DNA of 64,000 nt from CAWGJF01 sp963822905 (GCA_963822905.1 CAWGJF010000003.1:62001-126000), one strand, 5' to 3'. Positions 44,824 to 54,826 are shown, numbered from the stretch's first letter. Program-made: numbers and translations. Notes: generated by a model not told the origin, from the letters alone.

Positions 44824-47800
44824 ATGAAAATTAGTTTCCGTATACTGCTGATAAATTTCGTAACTGTTGTTCTCATTCTTACGAGTGCAACAATTGCATT
44901 CTATTCTATTATGTATAATGTGCTTGCTTCTCAGCAATCTCAGCAGCTTATCAACTCTTCTAAAAATTTCATTTATATTTATCGTGGCGGAATCATGGAA
45001 ACCGAAGATGAATTTCTTGGATTTCAGCCAAATGAACTTGAGAAATGTTTAACTACAGGCAAGCTGAACACATCTAATATTGATTTCATTTTTGAGCTAT
45101 CCGATGAAAGTGGAAATGAAATCTTAAGAAAATCTTATAATAAAAAAGTTTACATACCCGAAAAAAAGTTTAGTGTAAAAGAATTTCAGGAATATAATCC
45201 TTACACTGTTATTCTAAATCAAAGTTCTTCCGATGGCACTTACTATTTATTTGGAAAAGTACTAACAAATGATGTATTAGATGAATATGCTAAAAAGATA
45301 AATTCTGATGTTGCTCTTATATGGAAAGGAATACCTGCTGAAGTTTCAAACACCACAATTAATCAGAAATATCTCTATGTTTTAACTAAAGCCTCAGACG
45401 AACTAAAAACAAAAAATAATTTTGAAATTTATTCCGAAGGAACAGAGTCTAACGATTTACTTGCTACAATTTATAATCCCGGGAATAGTATTGAGACTAA
45501 TAATAATTTTTCATTCCTGGTTTTTACTACAATTGGTGGAGCAGCTGAGCTAAGGGGAACTCTTAAAGATGTGTTTATCGTAATTGGCTTTGCGGGCGTA
45601 GCCCTTTCACTTATCCTTACTCTTTTATTTACAGAGAAATTAAGAAAGCAGATAACACAACTCAGCAAAGCAACTGAAATAATTAGTGCCGGTGATTTTA
45701 AAAATAAGATTACTATTTCGAGTAAAGATGAAATCGGGAAACTGGGAACGGCTTTTAACAGTATGCTGGATGAATTGGAGAAGAAAGAAAGAGCAAAGAA
45801 TGAGTATTCAGAATTCATAACTCTTATTAATCAAAATCCAACCTTGGGTGAAATTTCGGAAGCCGCACTTAATAAAATTATTTTAACTGGTAAGTTTATT
45901 TTCGGTGCCCTGTATTCTGTTGAGGACAAGGATTTGGTTTTGATTAAATCGCTTGGCATCGATGCCGCTGCTGGTGATAATCTTTCCGACTTTGGGTTTT
46001 ATGATAGGGTAGTTCTCAAAAAAGAAACAATTGAAATCGATTCAGATGAGAAACTGCCGGTAATTTCTGCTGGAATTGTTGAGATTGAAATCAAACACTT
46101 GTCAGTTATCCCCATTATTTATAATGAAAAAACGACAGCCGTTTTAGTCCTTGGTTCTGTAGATTCTCCGACCGAAGAAGTCAAGGATTATCTTTCAAAA
46201 ATTAAAGAGCAATTAGCAATTGGAATTATAAATGCAAAAGCTCTTATTCAACTTGAAAACTTTATTGATGAGCTTAAACAACTTAATGAAGATTATCAAG
46301 AGCAAAACGTAAAGATTAAAAAACAAAATGATAAATTAGTCGAACTTCACAATGAACTGAAAGAAAAAGCAAACGAACTTGAAGTTCAAAAGCAAAAAGC
46401 TGAAGAAGCTACAAAACTAAAATCGCAGTTTCTTGCAAGTATGTCGCACGAACTACGAACTCCGATGAATTCTATTCTCGGGTTAACAGAACTCATTATC
46501 GAAAAAGCCGACTTAACAGGAAAGAACAAAGAGAGACTTGAAGTTGTATTGAGCAGTGGCCGCCGATTGATGACCTTAATAAATGATATCCTTGATCTTT
46601 CAAAAATCGAAGCCGGCAAAATGGAAATTCGGGATGAAGATGTACTTCTAGAAGAGATAGTAGAAGAGGTCTCCAATTCTGTAAATCCATTAGTTATTAA
46701 AAAGGGAATAGGTTTTTCTGTGGTTCGAAATGTTAACACTAGAATTATCATTCACACAGATAGGGGAAAAATCGTTCAGGTTCTTATTAACCTTATTGGG
46801 AATGCTGTTAAATTCACTGACGAGGGAGAGGTTTCCCTTCATATATCTATGGATAAAGATAAGATGAGGTTTGATGTGTCAGATACAGGAATTGGCATAC
46901 CTGAGGAAGAACAAAAAATAATTTTTGAAGAATTCAGACAAGTGGATGGATCAACCACAAGAAAGTATGGCGGAACCGGATTAGGTCTGGCAATTTGTAG
47001 ACGAATAATAGATTTGCTTGGTGGAGAAATCTGGTTGAAGAGTGAACAAGGTAAGGGTTCAATTTTTAGTTTTACCATTCCTTTACAATTTGTTCAAAAA
47101 CAGCACAAAGAGCCTATCCAGAAAATTAACGTTGAAAAACTCATTGAGAACAGGGCACATCCAATTCTTGTTATTGATGATGACGAAGAAGTACGTTATA
47201 CGATAGGACAGTATTTAATTTCCAAAGGGTATGAAGTTATCTTTGCTGAAGATGGAAACAAAGGGTTAACAATGGCTCTTGAGCAGCAACCTTTTGCGAT
47301 TACTCTTGATGTAATGCTTCCACAAAAAGACGGATGGAGTGTTCTAAAAGAGTTGAAAGAAAATCCAGCAACTAAAGATATCCCGGTAATTCTAATTTCA
47401 ATTATGGGAGATAAAAATGTTGGCTATGGTTTGGGTGCATTCGAATATTTCGTAAAACCAATATCAGCAGATAAATTACTCTCGGCTTTTTCACAGCTTG
47501 AAAACCTTGCAAAGAAACAAATACAAAAAATAGTTATAGTCGATGATGATGAGCTTGAGTTTGAAAAATTCAGAAGAGAATTCAAAGATGAAAGTATAAG
47601 AATTGAATATATTAAAGATAGTGAATATGCTTTCAGCAAAATTTCAGAAGTGCAACCGGATTTAATAATTCTCGATTTAATGATGCCGAAAATTGATGGA
47701 ATTACTCTTTCTTATAAGTTAAAAACAAATAGTAAAACAAAACACATACCCATATTAATAAGCACAGCAAAAGATCTTACAGAAGAAGAGAGAAAATCGC

Positions 47801-48369
47801 TGAACAATATTGTTGAAGATATAGCTGTTAAATCTAAAGGTCATCCTTTAGATGTTTTAAAAGTGGTAAGAGATCGTATTAGAATGCAGGAATTACATCA
47901 TCCAAAACAGATAGACCAGGCTGAGGAAATTAAGATCCCGGAAAAACCTGAGGTAAATAAATCTCAACAAATTGAAAAAGTTATGAATTCAGTTGCTGAG
48001 ATAATGATAGTTGATGATGATCCTGATACATTATTCACACTTGATGAAATAGTACAATCAAACGATTGCTCAACAATACTGGCAAAAAATGGGAAAGAAT
48101 GTCTTGAGTTCCTTGAAAAAAGCATCCCGGATTTGATTCTTCTGGATATAATGATGCCGGTTATGGATGGCTTTCAGACAATAACTAAAATCAGAGAAAA
48201 TCCTAAATGGGCTGACATCCCTGTTTTTGCCGTCACCGCTAAGGCAATGTCTGGAGATAAGGAAGTAATCTTAAAGCACGGGTTTAATGATTATATTCCA
48301 AAACCTGTAAACCAAAAAATCATTTCCTTTAAGATTGGACAACTAATCTCGCAGTTGAAATCAATTTAA
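44824..48369 (+). CDS. Membrane hybrid histidine kinase with three receiver domains
   Basis: This 1181-residue protein has a membrane helix (~7-29), a ~220-residue periplasmic sensor, a second helix (~249-270), a HAMP (~272-325), a GAF-like region (~340-470) and a coiled coil. HisKA with His in SMSHELRTPMNS (~541) and HATPase (NAVKFTDEGEVSL, DTGIGIPEEEQ, GGTGLGLAIC) follow. Three receivers start at ~778, ~901 and ~1059, with acceptors in TLDVMLP, ILDLMMP and LLDIMMP. Stacked receivers indicate a branched or multi-step relay. It begins 18 bp after the single receiver gene and ends 1 bp before the next. Confidence 0.94.
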   Translation: MKISFRILLINFVTVVLILTSATIAFYSIMYNVLASQQSQQLINSSKNFIYIYRGGIMETEDEFLGFQPNELEKCLTTGKLNTSNIDFIFELSDESGNEILRKSYNKKVYIPEKKFSVKEFQEYNPYTVILNQSSSDGTYYLFGKVLTNDVLDEYAKKINSDVALIWKGIPAEVSNTTINQKYLYVLTKASDELKTKNNFEIYSEGTESNDLLATIYNPGNSIETNNNFSFLVFTTIGGAAELRGTLKDVFIVIGFAGVALSLILTLLFTEKLRKQITQLSKATEIISAGDFKNKITISSKDEIGKLGTAFNSMLDELEKKERAKNEYSEFITLINQNPTLGEISEAALNKIILTGKFIFGALYSVEDKDLVLIKSLGIDAAAGDNLSDFGFYDRVVLKKETIEIDSDEKLPVISAGIVEIEIKHLSVIPIIYNEKTTAVLVLGSVDSPTEEVKDYLSKIKEQLAIGIINAKALIQLENFIDELKQLNEDYQEQNVKIKKQNDKLVELHNELKEKANELEVQKQKAEEATKLKSQFLASMSHELRTPMNSILGLTELIIEKADLTGKNKERLEVVLSSGRRLMTLINDILDLSKIEAGKMEIRDEDVLLEEIVEEVSNSVNPLVIKKGIGFSVVRNVNTRIIIHTDRGKIVQVLINLIGNAVKFTDEGEVSLHISMDKDKMRFDVSDTGIGIPEEEQKIIFEEFRQVDGSTTRKYGGTGLGLAICRRIIDLLGGEIWLKSEQGKGSIFSFTIPLQFVQKQHKEPIQKINVEKLIENRAHPILVIDDDEEVRYTIGQYLISKGYEVIFAEDGNKGLTMALEQQPFAITLDVMLPQKDGWSVLKELKENPATKDIPVILISIMGDKNVGYGLGAFEYFVKPISADKLLSAFSQLENLAKKQIQKIVIVDDDELEFEKFRREFKDESIRIEYIKDSEYAFSKISEVQPDLIILDLMMPKIDGITLSYKLKTNSKTKHIPILISTAKDLTEEERKSLNNIVEDIAVKSKGHPLDVLKVVRDRIRMQELHHPKQIDQAEEIKIPEKPEVNKSQQIEKVMNSVAEIMIVDDDPDTLFTLDEIVQSNDCSTILAKNGKECLEFLEKSIPDLILLDIMMPVMDGFQTITKIRENPKWADIPVFAVTAKAMSGDKEVILKHGFNDYIPKPVNQKIISFKIGQLISQLKSI

Positions 48370-48370
48370 T

Positions 48371-49042
48371 ATGAAAAGAATTTTAGTTATTGATGATTTA
48401 CCTGAAAATGTTTTCATGCTTCAGGACAGATTGGAACATGAAGGTTTTGATGTTATAACTGCGTATGATGGAAAATCCGGAATGGAAAAAGCATTCAGTG
48501 AACACCCGGATTTGATCTTACTCGACGTGATGATGCCTGATATTACTGGAATTGAAGTTTGCAAGACCCTAGTTACAGATCAGAAAACTTCGGATATTCC
48601 AATCATCCTTGTCACTGCTAAATCAGGGGCTGAAGATACAAGAGAAGGTTTGGAAGCCGGTGCTTTCGATTATATTAAAAAACCATTTAACCGGATAGAG
48701 TTGCTGGCACGCGTAAATTCTGCGCTCAAACTTTCTGAAGCAAATAAATTATTGTTGGAAGTTGAAAAAAGAAATACTTTTATTGCAACTGTCGTTACGG
48801 CTAATCATAAAATTAAGCAGCCACTTACACTTTTAAGTTTGTCATCTGCAGCAATTAAAAGAGAACTCAGCAAAGATGAAATCTCAAAGGAAGCATTACT
48901 GAATCGTTTAAAATATATTGAAACTGCTGTTAAAGAAATAACAGATGTGCTAGACCAGTTAAACTCTATTAAAGATCCTGTACTTTCCGATTACACTAAA
49001 AATGTTAAAATGATTAAAGTAGATAATAAGGAAAGCAGCTAA
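48371..49042 (+). CDS. Receiver fused to a kinase dimerisation helix pair without ATPase domain
   Basis: This 223-residue protein has a receiver domain (residues 1-~120: VIDD, LILLDVMMP, YIKKPFN). It is followed by a helical pair with TANHKIKQPLTLLSLSSAAI, which has the shape and His position of a HisKA (DHp) domain. There is no HATPase; the protein ends soon after with a Lys/Asp/Ser tail. It might serve as a phosphotransfer hub for the three-receiver kinase, or as a dimerising receiver. The stop overlaps the opposite-strand kinase gene by 4 bp. Confidence 0.85.
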   Translation: MKRILVIDDLPENVFMLQDRLEHEGFDVITAYDGKSGMEKAFSEHPDLILLDVMMPDITGIEVCKTLVTDQKTSDIPIILVTAKSGAEDTREGLEAGAFDYIKKPFNRIELLARVNSALKLSEANKLLLEVEKRNTFIATVVTANHKIKQPLTLLSLSSAAIKRELSKDEISKEALLNRLKYIETAVKEITDVLDQLNSIKDPVLSDYTKNVKMIKVDNKESS

Positions 49043-51027
49043 ATAAATTTCTGAATTGTTGAGAGCATTGTTTCAAATTCATAGGGTTTCTGTAGACGAC
49101 TTTCAATCTTATGTTTATAAAATTCTTCATCTTCATCTAACCTCATACTCCCACTAGAAAGAATAATCGGAATATCCAGTTTAAGGTTTCTGATTGCAGC
49201 AATTGTTTCTAACCCGGAAAGCTTTGGCATATTATAATCTATAATTGCAAGGTCAACTTTAATTTCTTCACGTAATAGTTTTATTGCTTCCTCGCCTGAT
49301 CCGACTTTTATTACACTATAACCATTCGATTCAAGAAGTTCGGCAAGTAAGTCACTCAGCATAGGCTCATCATCTGCAAGCAATATTATTTTTTCATAGG
49401 GCTCATTATATTTTTTAATTTTTGCTGGCTCAAATGCAGGAATGTAAACGTTAAAGGTTGTACCATTATTTATTTTTGAAGAAACATCAATAACTCCATT
49501 GTGGGCTTTAATTATTCCATAACTCACATAAAGCCCCAACCCGGACCCTGTATCTTTTGATTTTGTTGAAAAATAAGGATCAAATATTTTTTGTAGATCC
49601 TCATCCTTTATTCCAACTCCATCGTCAGTGACTGAAAAGTGTACATAGTTTCCTTCATTCAGCAATGGGAAGTCTAATAAATTTTTTTTATTCACACCAA
49701 GATTTGAAGATGATAATGTAATGTTACCCTTACTATTTGTGGCTTCCTTTGCATTAACACATAAATTTAAAAGCACCTGGTATATTTCCGTTTCGTTCCC
49801 GAGTATGTCAAATAAGTTTTCGTGTACTTTATTTGTAAATGTAATTGACCCGGGAAAAGTCTGAGTTACGACTTTTGAGATTTCATTTAAAAGCCTGTTT
49901 GGCTTTACAAGCTCTTTTCTTTTTGCAGTAGGTTTGCCAAAAGAAAGTAAACCTTTTGTGAGATCTCTTGCACGGATTGAACAATTTTCTATATTGTCGA
50001 TCAGTTTATCTACATTCTCTGCTTGTGGAACACGTCTTCGTAACAGATTTACACTTCCGAAGATGCTGGAAAGCAAATTGCTGAAATCATGTGCCATACC
50101 ACTGGAAAGTTTTCCAATAGTCTCAAGCTTTTGAGCCTGTAACAATCTATTTTCTAAAGTTGTGTTAAGTTCTCTTGTTCTGATATTACTAATAGCGAAG
50201 GATAATAAAATACCAAGTTGTTCAAGCTGACTGATTTCAAACGATGAATATGTTCCTGTTTTTTTTCCGACAAGAATTGTAGCCAATAAAGATTTATCAA
50301 AAAAGCATGGAGTAATAATCAGAGAATCGCAGTCAAAAACCCTGGCGATATTAATCCCAATATTATTTCCTTTTTTAGATGCAACAAGTGATCGGTTGTT
50401 ATTTTCTAACCATTTACGGATGTACGAGAAATCAGAATAAACAGTCTTCTCAATGTCCTTTTTATCTTTTAGAAGTTTGTCAGGGTCAGTATAATGAAAA
50501 TTAAATTTACCGTTCTCACTATGAATTATCGTAACTCCGAAATCACTGTCAGTCAGTTTTACGCACCTGGCTAATATTTCTTCAATAACAATTTGAGAAG
50601 AGCTTTCTTTTACGAGAAGAAATAATATTTTTTGAAGTTCATTTTGAAACTTTATATTCTTCTCTAAGAGAACGGAATCCTGAATATTTTCTTTATCATC
50701 AGTAACAAAAGGAGTAAATTCAATTATATACTCGATTGACTTAGTCTTTTTGCCAGTGGTTAATTGTTTAACTGTGATTTGATTTTTATAATCTGAGGAT
50801 ATGGAAGAGAAAGATTTTTTGGATTGTAATGATTCTGAAAGAGTCGAACTTGAAATGTTTAATAGTTTTTCAATTCCTATTCCATTAATTCTGCCGGGGC
50901 CTATACTCTTTTTAAAACTTTGATTGTACCAAACTATTTTAAAATTTTTGTCCGCAATAGCAATAGCTACATTTTGAAGTTCAAACAAGTAATCAGCAGC
51001 ATATTTTGCTAAAATATTACGAGACAT
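49039..51027 (-). CDS. Cytosolic PAS/GAF hybrid histidine kinase
   Basis: This 662-residue soluble kinase has an N-terminal PAS domain (VAIADKNFKIVWYNQSFKK), a GAF-like domain (~150-285), HisKA with GKLSSGMAHDFSNLLSSIFG, HATPase (VTDDGVGIKDEDLQKIFDPY, GSGLGLYVSYGI) and a C-terminal receiver (LLADDEPMLS, DLAIIDYNMPKLSG, SRLQKPYEF). It lies 7 bp before an NtrC-type regulator gene in reading order reversed (regulator upstream), so both are probably one operon facing the pilus operon. Signal unknown; PAS/GAF suggests a cytoplasmic or small-molecule cue. Confidence 0.93.
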   Translation of the reverse strand: MSRNILAKYAADYLFELQNVAIAIADKNFKIVWYNQSFKKSIGPGRINGIGIEKLLNISSSTLSESLQSKKSFSSISSDYKNQITVKQLTTGKKTKSIEYIIEFTPFVTDDKENIQDSVLLEKNIKFQNELQKILFLLVKESSSQIVIEEILARCVKLTDSDFGVTIIHSENGKFNFHYTDPDKLLKDKKDIEKTVYSDFSYIRKWLENNNRSLVASKKGNNIGINIARVFDCDSLIITPCFFDKSLLATILVGKKTGTYSSFEISQLEQLGILLSFAISNIRTRELNTTLENRLLQAQKLETIGKLSSGMAHDFSNLLSSIFGSVNLLRRRVPQAENVDKLIDNIENCSIRARDLTKGLLSFGKPTAKRKELVKPNRLLNEISKVVTQTFPGSITFTNKVHENLFDILGNETEIYQVLLNLCVNAKEATNSKGNITLSSSNLGVNKKNLLDFPLLNEGNYVHFSVTDDGVGIKDEDLQKIFDPYFSTKSKDTGSGLGLYVSYGIIKAHNGVIDVSSKINNGTTFNVYIPAFEPAKIKKYNEPYEKIILLADDEPMLSDLLAELLESNGYSVIKVGSGEEAIKLLREEIKVDLAIIDYNMPKLSGLETIAAIRNLKLDIPIILSSGSMRLDEDEEFYKHKIESRLQKPYEFETMLSTIQKFI

Positions 51028-51034
51028 TTAAAAT

Positions 51035-52399
51035 TTAGCTTGGTTTGAGTTCGTATTTCTTAATTTTCGTATATAATGTTTTTGGACTGATCCCCAACTG
51101 GTTAGCAGTTTGAGTTCTATCCCACCTGTTTTTATTAAGTACCTTCTGAATGTGCCATCTTTCAAGTTCTTCCATACTCAATATTTCATTGGTTTCCTGA
51201 AGCTCATTAGTTTTTTTAGGTCTCATCTGAAATGTTTGAGGAAGACTCAAATCGTCTGGCCTGATTTCTTCACCTTCAGCAAATATTATTGCCCTTTCTA
51301 TTATATGATCTAATTCACGGATATTTCCGTTAAACGAATAAGCCATCAAAACTTCTTCAGCTTCAGAGGATAGACGTTTTGGTGAGCGAATAGGTGATTT
51401 TTCTTTTAAAAAATAATCAGCAAGTAAAAGTATATCATCTCTACGATCACGAAGTGGAGGGATGGTAAGTGTAATTACATTTAGTCGGAATAATAAATCT
51501 TTTCTGAAATTTTTATTGTCAGCTTCCTCAAGAAGATTTCTGTTTGTGGCCCCAACAACTCTCACATTACTGGTCATTGTGGCAATTCCGCCAATTCTTC
51601 TGTATTCACCATTTTCAAGAAAACGAAGAAGTTTTGGTTGTAATGTTAAACTTAATTCACCGATTTCATCCAGAAAAAGTGTGCCGCCATGAGCTATTTC
51701 TACTAATCCTTGTTTTGTGTTTTTCGCATCGGTGAAAGCGCCTTTTTCATGACCAAAAAGTTCACTCTCAATAAGTTGATCAGGCAAGGAAGCACAATTG
51801 ATAACTACAAATGGTTTATCTTTTCTTACCGATTGTTTGTGAATATATTCAGCCATAAGCTCTTTACCAGTTCCTGTTTCACCCTCAATAAGAATATTGG
51901 AATCCGAAACAGCAGCCTTCATTGCAAGATGCAAAACTCTTTTTAGCTGTGCGCTGTTGCCAATTATTGTATCAGAACCTTTTTTATTGATCTCTTTTGT
52001 GAGTAGCTCAGTTTTAACTATAAGTTCTTTGTGTTCCTGGGCGCGATTAATTGTAATTAATAACTGTTCAAACTCATAGGGTTTTGTAATAAAATCATAG
52101 GCACCATTTTTAATGCAGTCTATAGCTTTCCTCATCTCTCCCTGTGCCGAGAGAATAATAGTTTGGAGAGTGGAAGTATAATCCTTTACAAATTTTAATA
52201 CTTCTTCACCTTGTACTTCTTTCATATTAAGGTCAAGAAGAAGAATATCATAGTTGTTGGATTTTATAGCCTCAATTGCGTATTTGCCATCATAGACGGT
52301 ATCAACGTTAAACCCTTCTTCCAGTAGTTGCTCTTTTAATAAATAACATAGTGTCTCATCATCATCACAAACAAGAATTTTGATGTTTTTTGAATTCAT
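51035..52399 (-). CDS. NtrC-family sigma-54-dependent response regulator
   Basis: This 454-residue protein has a receiver (acceptor in LLLDLNMKEVQGEE) and an AAA+ domain with Walker A GETGTGKE, Walker B GGTLFLDEIGEL and the R-finger region. A Fis-type helix-turn-helix (KNRWDRTQTANQLGISPKTL) ends the protein. The sigma-54 contact loop reads GAFTDA, not GAFTGA; GAFTDA occurs in functional activators, so this need not mean inactivity. It should drive sigma-54 promoters in response to the co-encoded kinase. The pilin-like genes are candidate targets, but no good -24/-12 site was seen. Confidence 0.95.
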   Translation of the reverse strand: MNSKNIKILVCDDDETLCYLLKEQLLEEGFNVDTVYDGKYAIEAIKSNNYDILLLDLNMKEVQGEEVLKFVKDYTSTLQTIILSAQGEMRKAIDCIKNGAYDFITKPYEFEQLLITINRAQEHKELIVKTELLTKEINKKGSDTIIGNSAQLKRVLHLAMKAAVSDSNILIEGETGTGKELMAEYIHKQSVRKDKPFVVINCASLPDQLIESELFGHEKGAFTDAKNTKQGLVEIAHGGTLFLDEIGELSLTLQPKLLRFLENGEYRRIGGIATMTSNVRVVGATNRNLLEEADNKNFRKDLLFRLNVITLTIPPLRDRRDDILLLADYFLKEKSPIRSPKRLSSEAEEVLMAYSFNGNIRELDHIIERAIIFAEGEEIRPDDLSLPQTFQMRPKKTNELQETNEILSMEELERWHIQKVLNKNRWDRTQTANQLGISPKTLYTKIKKYELKPS

Positions 52400-52481
52400 T
52401 TATAGAATGCCTTTATTTCGAAAACAAGTTTAGTTTGGATAAATTTTTACCGTTAGTTATATTTGTGCTTCCATTTTTTTA

Positions 52482-52553
52482 GGGCGCGTAGCTCAGTGGT
52501 AGAGCATCTGCCTTTTAAGCAGAGGGTCGGTGGTTCGATACCACCCGCGCTCA
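52482..52553 (+). tRNA. tRNA-Lys (UUU)
   Basis: A cloverleaf fits fully. Acceptor GGGCGCG/CGCGCTC has one G-T pair, with discriminator A at 52553. The D arm is GCTC..GAGC, the anticodon stem TCTGC/GCAGA has loop CTTTTAA, and the T arm GGTGG-TTCGATA-CCACC is standard. The anticodon TTT is at 52514-52516. The 3' CCA is not encoded. Confidence 0.96.
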
Positions 52554-52753
52554 CTCTAACCCTTTTTTATTCAACCCCTTATCGCCTCAGTAGTTTTTAC
52601 TTTTAGGCTGAATTATTAAAATTTATAGCCTGAATAATAATATATTAATGTAAAATTTACAAATTACTGAACTCTAACAAACATTTGATTATTACTTTCA
52701 AATTTTCCAGTTATGCTTATTATCGTTAGTTTTCAAAAAAAAAGTAGGGTAAT

Positions 52754-53065
52754 TTGGGAGAAATTGTATTCTGGACGATTATTCGAACCGCAGTTACAAT
52801 ACCGGGGCTGTGGATTTTAAGATATCATGTTGATTCGCAATTATGGTATCTAATTAGCCTGGCTGCGATTTATGTACTCATTATTCATCCAGCTATACAA
52901 AGTTACCGGTGGTTTGAACAGAGAAACAAAAAAATTCTTAACACAACACTTTGTTCAAGTTGCAGACATTTTGATGCGTCCGCAATTTTGTGCATGAAAT
53001 ATGATAAACATCCTACTGAAAATTACATACCTTGCGAAGGAGTTGACTGGGAACCTAACCATTAA
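52754..53065 (+). CDS. Small membrane protein with C-terminal Cys cluster
   Basis: This 103-residue protein starts at TTG with GTAGGG upstream. It has two hydrophobic segments (VFWTIIRTAVTIPGLWIL; LWYLISLAAIYVLIIHPAI), then a short cytoplasmic or periplasmic tail with LCSSCRHFD, LCMKYD and YIPCEGVDW. The four-Cys pattern (C-x2-C-x10-C-x13-C) could bind a metal. I do not recognise the family. Confidence 0.65.
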   Translation: MGEIVFWTIIRTAVTIPGLWILRYHVDSQLWYLISLAAIYVLIIHPAIQSYRWFEQRNKKILNTTLCSSCRHFDASAILCMKYDKHPTENYIPCEGVDWEPNH

Positions 53066-53202
53066 AATTTGAAATATTAAAATTTTTGAATTTTCATTTA
53101 CGGCATTTTGTTTGTCATTAATAAATGGATTTGCTATTTCAAATTAATATTTCAATTTGTATATGGTTGAAATTGAACACAGTAATTATTCAGAGGAGAA
53201 AT

Positions 53203-53868
53203 ATGATGCGATTTAAATTTACTTTATTAGTGATTTGTTTAATTTCTTTTGCTTCCTGTAATGTAGAAGATTTAATCGGGGAATTTGGATCATCAAAAAT
53301 AACGGCAAAAGATAAAGTTGGTGAGGTACTTAACAAAGCAAAAAATGTTTTTTCTCTTGATGCAAAACTTTCCTGCATTTTTGGAAGAGAAGTAAGTTCA
53401 GAAGGAACAGTTAACCTGCTTGATACAGAATCATTAAGTATGTTTTTTTATGTTGCTCAATCTGATTCATTGCAGCAAAACAAAATTTATATCCCGGTGT
53501 ATAAATTAACACCGGTTGAATCTCCAATCGATTTACAAACGACGCTTGATTTTATTAAAGATGAAAACGTAAAAAATTTTATGGGAACGATAATAAGTAC
53601 ATTATCGACTTTATCTATTGGTTCAGGTGTTAACTATGATGACAGTGATGCAGCACTAACAAAAATGTTTGGTAATTCAACTGTAAATAATTTCAGAACA
53701 ACCAATCCGGAAACAAAAATTGATATGTATCTCGTTCCAAGTAAGTCTATCGATTCAACTTTTTCCGGGTCAGCTGATTGGATTGTAAATTTTTATACTG
53801 ACAGTGAATCACTGGTAATGTGGCTGCATTCAGCTAATGGCATTATCCAGCCACTCCAGGCTCCATGA
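53203..53868 (+). CDS. Predicted lipoprotein of unknown function
   Basis: The start at 53203 (ATGATG) is chosen because AGAGGAG lies at 53192-53198 and a lipoprotein signal (FKFTLLVICLISFASC) follows. An in-frame ATG at 53125 would add an implausible leader. The remaining ~200 residues are a soluble alpha/beta domain with no motif I recognise. Confidence 0.7.
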   Translation: MMRFKFTLLVICLISFASCNVEDLIGEFGSSKITAKDKVGEVLNKAKNVFSLDAKLSCIFGREVSSEGTVNLLDTESLSMFFYVAQSDSLQQNKIYIPVYKLTPVESPIDLQTTLDFIKDENVKNFMGTIISTLSTLSIGSGVNYDDSDAALTKMFGNSTVNNFRTTNPETKIDMYLVPSKSIDSTFSGSADWIVNFYTDSESLVMWLHSANGIIQPLQAP

Positions 53869-53878
53869 AATTATTTCT

Positions 53879-54826
53879 CTATTGTTCTAAACTTCCTTCT
53901 TCAGGAATCTTAATTAGGTAGGATTTTTTATCCTGGTTATCAAGAGTTGTATCTCTCAACCATGGATTATAATATTTCAAAATTTTGTAATTAATTCCAT
54001 AGCTTCCTGCAAAATCAGAAAAATTATTTACTGATCCATCAAGCGTAATTTCATAAAATTCCAGTGGCTTGTATTTTTCATATTTCTTAAAGTCGAATCC
54101 ATACTTTTCAGGATTATTCATAATATATTTTAATGAAACAATTCTACCAATGTATCTTGATGTTTCAGTACCAAGAACAAGATTAAAATAATTGTCTGCT
54201 TTTTGTCTATCGAGTTGGTTGTCTGCTCCATCAGTTCCCATATTAAAAGCAGCAGCGGCAGTAATCCAACTTCCGAATTTCTCATGAGCATCTAATAGAT
54301 ATTTGCACGCCGCTTCTGTGGATTTTTCTACATTATATCTTTCATCAATCTGGCCATTGACTTCGAGTCCGAATTTTTCCGCAGTTGGTTTTAAAAATTG
54401 CCAGAACCCGGCTGCCCCCGCAGGTGAAACAACGTTCTCCATATTACTTTCAGCCACACATAAGTATTTAAAATCGTCAGGCACACCATTTTTCTTTAAG
54501 ATTGGTTCAATAACCGGGAACCATCTGGCGGAACGTTTTATAGCAAGAATTGTGTATGAATGAAAATAAGTATTAACAATAAATTCTCTTTCCATTCTCT
54601 CTTTAACTTCAAAATTTTCGATTGGAATTCTTTCCCCGGCAAACTCCAGTGCAGCAGGCATTTCAGGAGAAATGATTCTGTAACCTTGCGGAAAATCTTC
54701 ACCCTGAGGTTTATAAATTGAAGATTTGCCACCTATAAAAAAAACACTTGAAATTAAAAACAATGCAGCTACCGTACTTATAATTCCCAGGCTAAAAAAA
54801 TATACTTTCGAATCGAGGAGTTTCAT
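53879..54826 (-). CDS. Lytic transglycosylase (SLT domain)
   Basis: This 315-residue protein has an N-terminal membrane anchor or signal (VYFFSLGIISTVAALFLISS). An SLT/MltD-type catalytic domain follows, with the Glu in CVAESNMENVVSPAGAAGFWQF, then KYLLDAHEKFGSWITAAAAF and NMGTDGADNQL. It cleaves peptidoglycan glycan strands. The C-terminal part is LysM-like in position (GSYGINYKILKYYNPWLRDT, YLIKIPEEG). Convergent with the preceding lipoprotein gene. Confidence 0.88.
   Translation of the reverse strand: MKLLDSKVYFFSLGIISTVAALFLISSVFFIGGKSSIYKPQGEDFPQGYRIISPEMPAALEFAGERIPIENFEVKERMEREFIVNTYFHSYTILAIKRSARWFPVIEPILKKNGVPDDFKYLCVAESNMENVVSPAGAAGFWQFLKPTAEKFGLEVNGQIDERYNVEKSTEAACKYLLDAHEKFGSWITAAAAFNMGTDGADNQLDRQKADNYFNLVLGTETSRYIGRIVSLKYIMNNPEKYGFDFKKYEKYKPLEFYEITLDGSVNNFSDFAGSYGINYKILKYYNPWLRDTTLDNQDKKSYLIKIPEEGSLEQ

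Noticed and set aside
49039..49042. 4-bp tail-to-tail overlap as a regulatory feature
   Set aside because: Short convergent overlaps are common in compact genomes; nothing else supports a function.
51035..52399. Inactive NtrC regulator because GAFTGA is GAFTDA
   Set aside because: GAFTDA is a known natural variant among sigma-54 activators, and all other AAA+ motifs are intact.
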